From assembly GCA_018268545.1 (NCBI GenBank), contig JAFDWI010000371.1, positions 1 through 19,487 of the forward strand: a stretch of 19,487 nt of DNA, read 5' to 3'. This document shows, piece after piece, positions 1 to 6,245 of the stretch (position 1 is the first letter of the stretch; every line of letters starts with the position of its first letter). This stretch comes from Actinomycetota bacterium. GTDB taxonomy: Bacteria > Actinomycetota > Acidimicrobiia > Acidimicrobiales > Iamiaceae. Below the pieces are notes generated by a model, which worked only from the letters and a program-made list of their open reading frames with translations, ran no database searches and had not been told where the DNA came from. The position numbers and the translations under genes are program-made.

Positions 1-2
1 CG

Positions 3-1202
3 ACCGGATTCGACTTCGATGCGAAACGCCTCGAACGATTCTGCGCCGAAACCGCCCAGGTCGCTGGTGAGGTGTTCCTGCTCGACGACGGCTGGTTCGC
101 CGACGCGTACCCGCGCAACGACGACAACGCGGGTCTGGGCGACTGGGAACCGAACCGGGCGAAGCTCCCCGACGGTCTGTCGGGCGTCGGCCGCGACGCT
201 GCCGCGGCAGGCGTCCGGTTCGGGATCTGGGTCGAGCCCGAGATGGTGAATCCCGAGTCGCGGCTGTACCACGACCATCCGGATTGGGTCGTGGCAGAGG
301 TCGGACGTGAACGCCGTACCGAACGCAACCAACTGCAATTGGATCTCTGCCGACCCGAGGTGGCCGATCACGTCGTCGACGTCCTCGACGGTGTCCTCGA
401 GCCCGACAACGGGGTCAGCTACGTCAAGTGGGACGCGAATCGGATGGTCACCGAACCGGGATCCGGCGCCCTGCCCGCAGACCGCCAGGGCAACTGGCCG
501 GTCGATGTCGTCCGCGCCACCTGGGCCGCGATGGACCGCGTCGTCGCCGCTCACCCGTCGACCCAGCTCATGTTGTGCGCGTCCGGGGGTGGGCGGATCG
601 ACCCGGGGACCCTGAGCAGGTTCCACGAGGTGTGGCTGTCGGACAACACCGACCCGGTGGACCGGGTGCGGATGCAATGGCACGCGGCGACGTTCATCCC
701 GACCGAGGCGCTCGCCGCGCACGTGACCCGTTGGGGTGACCGGCCCGTCGCCTTCGCGTGTGCGGTCGCGATGAGTGCCCGGTTCGGGTTCGACGTGAAC
801 CGCGATGCACTGAGCGACGAGGACTGGGACGTTTGTCGGAGAGCCTCCGCTCAGTACCGGCTGATCCGCCCGCTGGTTCAACACGGGAACCTGATCCGCC
901 TCGTCTCACCCGAGTACGGGTCGTCGGCCGCACTCGCATTCGTCGACACCGACGGACTCGACGCGGTGGTCTTCGCGTACCGGCTCCCCACACGCGAGAC
1001 CGACGTCGAGCCGATGCCCGATCACATCACAATCCCGGGACTCGACGCGACCCGGACCTATGTGATCGAGTCGATCGAGCTCACCGGTGACCCCGGCCCC
1101 GACGCGACGACCGCGACGGGAGAGACGCTCAGAACCAACGGGCTCTCCTGGACGACGACCGAAGCATGCACCGCGTCGATGTGGCGCGTGACCGCGAGCT
1201 GA
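3..1202 (+). CDS. GH36 alpha-galactosidase (melibiase), C-terminal part, 5' truncated by window
   Basis: Hydrolyses terminal alpha-1,6-linked galactose from oligosaccharides such as melibiose and raffinose; the family is usually cytoplasmic. The open frame runs in from the window edge, so the N-terminal beta-sandwich domain lies outside and no start codon is assigned. Visible GH36 landmarks in order are LLDDGWF (about nt 75-95) and LGDW, then YVKWDANR with the expected nucleophile Asp at nt 432-434, then CASGGGRID, then SDNTDP (nt 639-656) carrying the expected acid/base Asp. A C-terminal beta domain follows from about nt 900 to the TGA at 1200. All core catalytic motifs are intact, so an active enzyme is expected. 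It converges on rsfS. Preference for galactose over N-acetylgalactosamine (also found in GH36) is inferred from family frequency, not proven. Confidence 0.93.
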   Translation, partial: TGFDFDAKRLERFCAETAQVAGEVFLLDDGWFADAYPRNDDNAGLGDWEPNRAKLPDGLSGVGRDAAAAGVRFGIWVEPEMVNPESRLYHDHPDWVVAEVGRERRTERNQLQLDLCRPEVADHVVDVLDGVLEPDNGVSYVKWDANRMVTEPGSGALPADRQGNWPVDVVRATWAAMDRVVAAHPSTQLMLCASGGGRIDPGTLSRFHEVWLSDNTDPVDRVRMQWHAATFIPTEALAAHVTRWGDRPVAFACAVAMSARFGFDVNRDALSDEDWDVCRRASAQYRLIRPLVQHGNLIRLVSPEYGSSAALAFVDTDGLDAVVFAYRLPTRETDVEPMPDHITIPGLDATRTYVIESIELTGDPGPDATTATGETLRTNGLSWTTTEACTASMWRVTAS

Positions 1203-1207
1203 AGGGC

Positions 1208-1245
1208 GGCGTTCCGGGCCCCGGAGGCCCGTCGGCGAGCGCCGG
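1208..1245. terminator. Tandem hairpins between convergent genes, possible bidirectional terminator
   Basis: Between the alpha-galactosidase stop and the rsfS stop lie two adjacent inverted repeats: CGGGCC (1215-1220) with GGCCCG (1226-1231) around a 5-nt loop, and CGGC (1233-1236) with GCCG (1241-1244) around a GAGC loop. Neither is followed by a T-tract. Position between two converging genes supports a termination role, but short GC-rich palindromes are common in DNA of this composition. Confidence 0.35.
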
Positions 1246-1251
1246 TCGAGG

Positions 1252-1662
1252 TCAGGTCTCGTCGGTGAGCGCAGCAGCCTGACCCTCGTCGGCCTGCCAG
1301 TTCACGACGGGCGCATCCCGCCAGAGCCGCTCGAGGTCGTAGCGTGCCCGCGTGTCCTCGTCGAACACGTGCACGACGAAATCGCCGTAGTCCATGAGCA
1401 CCCAGGTGCATCCGTCCAGACCCTCGATCCGTCGCGGCTTGGGTCCACCGGCTTGTGAGACCGCCGCTTCGACCGCCTCGGTGATCGCTCGAACGAGCCG
1501 ATGATTGTCGGCCGACGTGATCACGAACGACCCCGTGATCCCGACCAGGTCCCCGACGTCGAGGACGACCGTCTCGGCATTCGACTTCGCCGCGGCGGCC
1601 CGGGCCGCGACACCGGGCCAGTGGAACTCGTCGTCGTCCGATCGCTCACCTGCGACGGTCAT
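1252..1662 (-). CDS. rsfS: Ribosomal silencing factor RsfS (Iojap/DUF143 family)
   Basis: RsfS binds ribosomal protein uL14 on the 50S subunit and blocks joining to 30S, lowering translation in stationary phase or starvation. The 136-residue product has the family core: VVLDVGDLVGITGSFVI (31-48), the ADNHRLVRAI segment (51-60), then WVLMDYGDFVVHVF (87-100) and the ending RARYDLERLWRDAPVV (105-120). The ATG at 1662 overlaps the TGA of the upstream LytR_C gene as ATGA, indicating translational coupling. An N-terminal extension of about 20 residues before the conserved core is variable in the family. It is the last gene of the nuoF-like/nadD/LytR_C/rsfS minus-strand run, and the nadD-rsfS pairing is widely conserved in bacteria. 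Confidence 0.95.
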   Translation of the reverse strand: MTVAGERSDDDEFHWPGVAARAAAAKSNAETVVLDVGDLVGITGSFVITSADNHRLVRAITEAVEAAVSQAGGPKPRRIEGLDGCTWVLMDYGDFVVHVFDEDTRARYDLERLWRDAPVVNWQADEGQAAALTDET

Positions 1663-3182
1663 GTACCGCCTCCCGCATCGACGGCCGGCAACGCGGGCGG
1701 TGGTCGGTCGATCAGATCACGCCCCATGACGATCGAGACGTCCAGGCCGCTGTCGGTCGCGCCGACGAACTTGATCGTTCCCACCCCGAGCTGCTTGGCC
1801 ATCGCCTCCACGACCGATCGGAATTTCGGATCGTTGTAGGTCAAGGTGGTACGGGCGACGTCGAAGCTCTTCGCGTTCCCCACCACGTTGATCTGGGCCC
1901 CCGCGAGGTTGAGTCGTTGGATCACCGTCGACGGCGCCGGATCCGGGCCGGTCCCGTTCAACAATGCGACCGTCGGGCGCTGACCGGCCATCGCCCCCAC
2001 GGGCAACGGTACGGAATTGGCTACCAGCAGCATCGACGCCGCGTGGTCGATCCCGAGGATGGGGGCGCCGGCCGCCTCCGGGAGCTGGACGAGCGGGAAC
2101 GCCGCGCTCTGCACCGATCCGGCGGCAAGGCTCCGGAGGTAGTGACCCAGCCCGACGTTGCGTTCGCCGGGCACGGCCGCCGGGGACTTCGCGGCCGCGA
2201 TCGCCGCAACCCAGGCTTTCCACAGGCGTTGCCGGCGGTCGAGCATGCCGCTCGTCGTGTGGCCCTGGTCCTGGGCCGCGAGATACCCGGGAACCTGCGC
2301 GGCAGTGAGTGCCACGTCGCCGCTCCGTAGCGACGTCCCGTCGGGCAGCGTCACGGCCTCCGGATTGTCGACGTGCAACGGCGCAACCGGGTCGACCGAC
2401 GACGAGAGTTCGCTGTCGGTGACCCGCACCACGTCGGTGAACCCGAGCCCGAGTTCGGAACCGATGATCTTGGACGCCAGGTCCGGGCCGGCCTTACGGA
2501 TCATGTCGCTCATCGAACCCGAGCCGGCGTTCGGTTGGGTGAGCCGGACGTCGACCGGCGCGGCGAGGATCACGCCGCCGTGTTCGCCGGCTCCCGAAAG
2601 CGCCAGGATCGTGAGATCCCGCGGTGTCCCGTCGTCGGCGACGTGGATCACCAACAGCACGGGCGTCGGCGCGACCAACGCCGTGTAACCGGGCGCGTCG
2701 GGTTTGGACCGTCCACTCACGACATCACCGGCGGTGCTCTTGGAGGTGATGTGCCAACCGACGTAACCGAGGGTGGGGACCGCCAGGATGAGCACCGCCA
2801 TGATCGCGTACAACGGCCACAGACGCCTGGGTCGGGCCGTGGCCGGCCGAGGCACGGGGTCCGGCTCGACGTGCGCATCCGGTTCGACCGGTTCGTCGCC
2901 GTCGACGGATGGCAACGCTGCGATGCGGTCGTGAAGCGCCTGCGCCGGATTCCCGTCTCCGCCGCCGTCGAGATCGGCAGATCGGTCATCGCCTCCCGGT
3001 GTGGCCGGATCGGTGCCCGAACCGACCCCTCCGGTGCGCTCGTGGATCACGGCGACGTCCTCGTCGACGAGCCCGGCGAGCCCGTCGCGCGCGGTCGCCT
3101 GGGCGGCCGCGAGCGCCTCGGTGAGGCGCGCGACCGCGCCGCGGCTGTCAGGCGGGGCGGGGGTCGCTTCGTCGTCGCTCAT
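1659..3182 (-). CDS. LytR C-terminal domain membrane protein with degenerate LCP-like region
   Basis: A 507-residue single-pass membrane protein. Residues 1-120 are a cytoplasmic, acidic, Asp/Gly/Pro-rich region; 121-145 are one membrane segment (LWPLYAIMAVLILAVPTLGY); the rest is predicted extracytoplasmic. Residues about 172-335 have the length and order of an LCP (LytR-CpsA-Psr) domain, with a late DRRQRLWKAW segment (315-324) resembling the LCP R-x-RQ motif, but the usual S-[IL]-P-R-D motif reads APVDVRL. Residues about 403-488 match the LytR_C domain (PTVALLNGTG start). LCP enzymes attach glycopolymers to peptidoglycan; this one may have lost catalysis. The ATG at 3182 was chosen because it overlaps the nadD TGA as ATGA; a start 52 codons further upstream lies wholly inside nadD and encodes Arg/Pro-rich shadow sequence. 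LytR-type genes between nadD and rsfS are common in actinobacteria. Confidence 0.82.
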   Translation of the reverse strand: MSDDEATPAPPDSRGAVARLTEALAAAQATARDGLAGLVDEDVAVIHERTGGVGSGTDPATPGGDDRSADLDGGGDGNPAQALHDRIAALPSVDGDEPVEPDAHVEPDPVPRPATARPRRLWPLYAIMAVLILAVPTLGYVGWHITSKSTAGDVVSGRSKPDAPGYTALVAPTPVLLVIHVADDGTPRDLTILALSGAGEHGGVILAAPVDVRLTQPNAGSGSMSDMIRKAGPDLASKIIGSELGLGFTDVVRVTDSELSSSVDPVAPLHVDNPEAVTLPDGTSLRSGDVALTAAQVPGYLAAQDQGHTTSGMLDRRQRLWKAWVAAIAAAKSPAAVPGERNVGLGHYLRSLAAGSVQSAAFPLVQLPEAAGAPILGIDHAASMLLVANSVPLPVGAMAGQRPTVALLNGTGPDPAPSTVIQRLNLAGAQINVVGNAKSFDVARTTLTYNDPKFRSVVEAMAKQLGVGTIKFVGATDSGLDVSIVMGRDLIDRPPPALPAVDAGGGT

Positions 3183-3820
3183 GGCTTGGCAACACGATAG
3201 AGGCCGCGCCCTTCGATCACGTCGACAACGCCCGGTGGGCACAACACGTCGACGTTCCGGCCGGCAGCCACCCGTTCCCGGAGTTCGGTTCCGGACACGT
3301 CGAGTCGGGGGATCTCGATGCGTTGGATCGACCGCCACGAACCCCGCGCGTCTTCGGGGCCCGCGGAGCCGCCTTGTCCGCCACGGGTGACGACGACGAG
3401 TGTCGCCAGGCTCCGGACGCGCTCGGCGTCCTGCCAGGTGTGGATCAGTGCCTCGACGTCGGCTCCGACGATCACGAACAATTCCGCGTCGGGATGTGAC
3501 CGGCGGAGCTCGACGAGCGTGTCGACCGTGTAGGACGCACCGCCTCGGCGGATCTCCAGATCGCCGGCTTGAAGGCCGCGGACGCTCTCGACGGCGGCCT
3601 CCACCATTTCCAGACGGATGGCCGCTTCGGTGACCACCCGTGTACCGATCTTCTGCCAGGGTCGGTTGGCGACGACGAGCAACACCCGGTCCAGACCGAG
3701 CTGGGACCGTGCCTCGGCTGCCGCGAGCAGATGTTCGATGTGCGGAGGGTCGAACGTCCCGCCGAAGATTCCGATCCGTTCCGGACCGCCGCGGGTGGCA
3801 TCCCCGCTTTGCAATGACAA
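3179..3820 (-). CDS. nadD: Nicotinate-nucleotide adenylyltransferase NadD
   Basis: Adenylylates nicotinate mononucleotide to deamido-NAD in NAD biosynthesis. The nucleotidyltransferase signature GGTFDPPHIEHL (20-31, with the two His of the HxxH motif) and the late LDVSGTELRER segment (173-183, the counterpart of ISSTxIR) are present, followed by PPGVVDVIEGRGLY. The start is uncertain: no ATG or GTG lies in frame between the nuoF-like stop (3829) and the signature. I chose the TTG at 3820, giving 213 aa, a normal NadD length; a second TTG at 3814 is equally possible. Starting at the next upstream ATG (4063) would add 81 residues encoded antisense-like inside nuoF. It begins 9 nt after the nuoF-like gene ends and its stop overlaps the next gene, so it sits inside an operon. 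Confidence 0.92.
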   Translation of the reverse strand: MSLQSGDATRGGPERIGIFGGTFDPPHIEHLLAAAEARSQLGLDRVLLVVANRPWQKIGTRVVTEAAIRLEMVEAAVESVRGLQAGDLEIRRGGASYTVDTLVELRRSHPDAELFVIVGADVEALIHTWQDAERVRSLATLVVVTRGGQGGSAGPEDARGSWRSIQRIEIPRLDVSGTELRERVAAGRNVDVLCPPGVVDVIEGRGLYRVAKP

Positions 3821-3828
3821 TGCGCCGA

Positions 3829-5247
3829 CTACTCGGTCCGGTAGACGCCGGTCGCGGTGCCGATGTCGGAGTACGCCCAGTTCTCCTGCTTGAGGCGCCA
3901 GTGCTCGTCGAGGATCATCTTGCCGTCCGCGATGTCGACCAGCTTGGGCGGCATGACGTCGCGGATGTTCACCGGCTTGCCGTCGACCGCATCGAGGAAG
4001 TCCTGTGGGAATGTCCGCAGCAGACTCGACACGACGATCTGGTCCTGCTCGGGGAGGAAGCAACGGTTGGCGTCGGTCAGCTTCATGATCCGGGCCCCGA
4101 TGTCGGCGATGTCGCGGTATTCACCTTCGCCGACCATGATCTTCTTCAGCAGCGCCGTGACCCCCATCGTGCCGACCTTGCAGCCGTTGCACTGGCCACA
4201 CGACTCGACCGACAACCAGTGCGAACACGTGTAGCCGATCTCCACGGCGTCGGTCGTGTCGTCGTAGACGATGAACCCGCACGAACCGATGCCGGACCCG
4301 CGCGCCCGGAACGCATCGAAACACAGCGGGACGTCGAGGAACTCCTCGGTCATGACCGGGTTCGAGATACCCGACAGGATCGCCTTGATCCGGCGACCTT
4401 CGGGCATCCCACCTCCGAGGCGATCGATGATCTCGCCCAGCGGCGTCCCCATCTCGATTTCGGCGACACCGGCCTTCACCGTGTCACCGACGATCGTGCA
4501 GATGCCGTGCCCCGGCGTCGCCTCGGTCCCCATCGAACGGAACCAGTCGGCACCCTTGGCCATGACGTGCGCGGCGGTCGACAACGATTCGACGTTGTTC
4601 ACGAGGGTCGGTGCAGGATCGCTGAGTTGCGGGTCACCGGTCGCACGCGGCATCGCCGACCAGTCGATGTTCGGCGTCGACGCGAACACGCCCTGGATGT
4701 ACGGCGGGAACAGCCGCGGTGCAGCGGGCTCGCCTTGGATCGCCTGGAGCAGTGCGGTCTCTTCACCGAACAGGTACGAATCCGGTCCGGGCACGATCGT
4801 GATCGGGATGCCGGCCGTCAAACCTGCGGCTTCCATCTCGGCGAGGGCTCGGCCGAGGTTCTCGTGTTCCTCCGTGTACTTTGCCTTTAGGCCGATGAAT
4901 GCAGAATCGGCCCCGATGGCAAACGTCGCGATCGCAACTCCCTCGATGAGCTGGTACGCGTTCCGCCGCAGGAGCGTGCGGTCCTTGAACGTGCCCGGCT
5001 CGCCCTCGGACGCGTTGCACACGACGAACGAGGTGCCGCCCGCGGCCGTTTCTCGGAGCGATCGCCATTTCAGTCCGACGGGGAATCCGGCACCTCCACG
5101 GCCCCGCAGCCCCGACGCCACGACCTGGTCGATCGTCGCGACCGGGCCGATGTCGAGGGCTCGTGCGAGGCCCTTCCCTCCTCCGATGGCAATCCACTCG
5201 GTGACCGACGTCACCGGCACTTCAGGAAGCAGATAGGGCTCGAACAC
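3829..5247 (-). CDS. nuoF: NuoF-like NADH dehydrogenase 51 kDa-type FMN/Fe-S flavoprotein, standing alone
   Basis: Member of the complex I 51 kDa (NuoF/HoxF) family, which oxidises NADH through FMN and passes electrons to a 4Fe-4S cluster. The 472-aa product has the glycine-rich NADH/FMN segment GLRGRGGAGFPVGLKW (46-61), the FMN-site region NASEGEPGTFKDR (78-90), GEETALLQAIQGEP (161-174), a SLBB-like middle region, and the cluster ligands C350-x2-C353-x2-C356 plus C396. All expected ligands are present. Odd points: no nuoE or nuoG lies beside it, the C-terminus is longer than usual after the cluster, and it heads a run with nadD. It could be the NADH-input subunit of complex I encoded away from the main cluster, or of another NADH-linked oxidoreductase. 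Start is GTG at 5247, preceded by AGGG at SD-like spacing, or leaderless. Confidence 0.9.
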   Translation of the reverse strand: MFEPYLLPEVPVTSVTEWIAIGGGKGLARALDIGPVATIDQVVASGLRGRGGAGFPVGLKWRSLRETAAGGTSFVVCNASEGEPGTFKDRTLLRRNAYQLIEGVAIATFAIGADSAFIGLKAKYTEEHENLGRALAEMEAAGLTAGIPITIVPGPDSYLFGEETALLQAIQGEPAAPRLFPPYIQGVFASTPNIDWSAMPRATGDPQLSDPAPTLVNNVESLSTAAHVMAKGADWFRSMGTEATPGHGICTIVGDTVKAGVAEIEMGTPLGEIIDRLGGGMPEGRRIKAILSGISNPVMTEEFLDVPLCFDAFRARGSGIGSCGFIVYDDTTDAVEIGYTCSHWLSVESCGQCNGCKVGTMGVTALLKKIMVGEGEYRDIADIGARIMKLTDANRCFLPEQDQIVVSSLLRTFPQDFLDAVDGKPVNIRDVMPPKLVDIADGKMILDEHWRLKQENWAYSDIGTATGVYRTE

Positions 5248-5282
5248 GGTTGCACCCTAGCCACTGACCAAAACGTTGAAAA
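5248..5282 (-). promoter_or_regulatory. Putative promoter of the nuoF-like/nadD/rsfS run
   Basis: On the minus strand TAGGGT (plus-strand 5254-5259) lies 6 nt before the GTG start and TTTTCA (plus-strand 5277-5282) lies 17 nt further upstream. This fits an actinobacterial TAnnnT -10 with a weak -35 and a leaderless or near-leaderless transcript. The same AGGG could instead act as a ribosome binding site, so the two readings compete. Confidence 0.35.
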
Positions 5283-5296
5283 CATCCGCCACGACA

Positions 5297-5321
5297 CCCG
5301 GAAACGGGAATGTCGGGGACA
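5297..5321 (+). promoter_or_regulatory. Two short inverted repeats in the sigma-factor upstream region
   Basis: CCCG-GAAA-CGGG (5297-5308) and TGTC-GGG-GACA (5311-5321) stand side by side in the 97-bp divergent gap, 24-48 nt before the sigma-factor ATG. They could be operator half-sites or a structured 5' leader. Both are short and could arise by chance. Confidence 0.3.
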
Positions 5322-5331
5322 CCACCATTGT

Positions 5332-5337
5332 TGAAGG
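5332..5337 (+). promoter_or_regulatory. Ribosome binding site of the sigma-factor gene
   Basis: GAAGGA lies 7 nt before the ATG at 5345. It is the clearest Shine-Dalgarno sequence in the window and decides this start over an in-frame TTG at 5276. Confidence 0.6.
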
Positions 5338-5344
5338 AATCACC

Positions 5345-6175
5345 ATGAGCGATTCGGTAGGCCAGTACCTGAACGAAATCGGAGCCGTTGCGCTCCTCGA
5401 CGCTGCCGACGAGCGTGAACTCGCGCAGAAGATCGAAGCGGGTGTCGCCGCCCGGGCACGGATCGACGCGGGCGAGGACTCCGCCGAGTTGCGCCGCGCG
5501 GTCCGAGTTGCCGCTGCCGCCAAGGACCGTTTCATCCGCTCGAACCTGCGCTTGGTCGTGAGCGTCGCCCGCCGGTACCCGCTCCCGCCGTCGATGGACC
5601 TGCTCGATCTGATCCAGGAGGGAAACCTCGGCCTCGAGCACGCGGTCGACAAATTCGACTGGCGCAAGGGATTCAAGTTCTCGACGTACGCGACGTTCTG
5701 GATCCGCCAGGCGATCGGACGTGCCCTCGACCAGAAGGCGAGCCTGGTCCGCCTCCCGGGTGACCGTTCGGCGGGCCTGCGTGCCGCGCTCCGCCAGGTT
5801 TCCGGTGATGCGGACGAACTCGACGAGGAGAACGCCCACCTGCACCGTCTCTCGACGCCGACGTCGCTGGACCGAACCGTGGGCGACGACGACTCGAACG
5901 AACTCGTCGACCTCATCGCCGACACACGCCCCGGGCCCGAGGACCTCATGTTGGAGTCCGAGCGCGAAGCCGGTGCGACGCATCTGCTGGACGTCCTCGA
6001 CCAGCGTGCCCGTTACGCCGTCGAGCAGCGTTTCGGGATCAACGACGGCCGTCGTCGGAGCTACCGCGAGGTCGGCGAGGAGCTGGGCGTGACGGCCGAA
6101 GCCGCCCGTCGTCTGGTCAAACGTGCCGTCGCGGTCGTCCGCGCCGAAGCCGACGGTCGGGTGAGCGCAGCCTGA
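5345..6175 (+). CDS. Sigma-70 family RNA polymerase sigma factor (compact group 2/3 type)
   Basis: Promoter-recognition subunit of RNA polymerase, 276 aa. Region 1.2 is visible as DSVGQYLNEIG (3-13), region 2 as RFIRSNLRLVVSVARRYP (62-79), DLIQEGNLGLEHAVDKFDW (88-106) and KFSTYATFWIRQAIGRA (111-127), the region 3.2 finger as TSLDRTVGDDDSNELVDLIAD (173-193, read in two pieces), and region 4 with a helix-turn-helix around YREVGEELGVTAEAARRLVK (240-259). There is no region 1.1, so it is an alternative rather than the primary factor. The stretch between RLPGDR and TSLD is about 17 residues shorter than in E. coli sigma-70 (from memory), so most of region 3.1 is lost. The recognition helix also departs from the usual T-x-E-R-x-R-Q pattern. 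It stands alone and is divergent from the nuoF-like gene; no anti-sigma gene adjoins it. Confidence 0.9.
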   Translation: MSDSVGQYLNEIGAVALLDAADERELAQKIEAGVAARARIDAGEDSAELRRAVRVAAAAKDRFIRSNLRLVVSVARRYPLPPSMDLLDLIQEGNLGLEHAVDKFDWRKGFKFSTYATFWIRQAIGRALDQKASLVRLPGDRSAGLRAALRQVSGDADELDEENAHLHRLSTPTSLDRTVGDDDSNELVDLIADTRPGPEDLMLESEREAGATHLLDVLDQRARYAVEQRFGINDGRRRSYREVGEELGVTAEAARRLVKRAVAVVRAEADGRVSAA

Positions 6176-6179
6176 CACG

Positions 6180-6214
6180 CGCACGCCGACGTGCGGCTGG
6201 GCCTTCGGGCTTTG
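6180..6214 (+). terminator. Candidate terminator after the sigma-factor gene
   Basis: Two hairpins follow the stop codon: CGCAC (6180-6184) with GTGCG (6191-6195), then GCC-TTCG-GGC (6201-6210) with a stable UUCG tetraloop, two flanking G-U pairs and a short TTT (6211-6213). The T-run is weak, but the arrangement and position fit a terminator or attenuator between the sigma factor and the DAHP synthase gene. Confidence 0.45.
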
Positions 6215-6245
6215 CGCGGACGCCCTCGATTGACAGACTGATGCG

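Noticed and set aside
3183..3338. Extending the LytR_C gene to the upstream start at 3338
   Set aside because: The extra 52 residues lie within nadD and look like shadow sequence; the ATGA overlap at 3179-3182 is a normal coupled start.
3821..4063. Extending nadD to the ATG at 4063
   Set aside because: It would add 81 residues lying inside the nuoF-like gene, Arg/Pro-rich and without similarity to NadD, and give an unusually long protein.
3640..4890. 416-codon plus-strand open frame opposite nadD and the nuoF-like gene
   Set aside because: It is antisense to two well-supported genes, shows no family motif, and has the Arg/Asp/His-rich composition typical of shadow frames in high-GC DNA.
5276..5344. 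Starting the sigma-factor gene at the in-frame TTG at 5276
   Set aside because: The extra 23 residues match nothing in the family, and the ATG at 5345 has a good Shine-Dalgarno sequence and directly precedes region 1.2.
6230..6235. TTGACA as a -35 box of the DAHP synthase gene
   Set aside because: It ends 10 nt before the ATG, leaving no room for a spacer and -10 upstream of the coding region.
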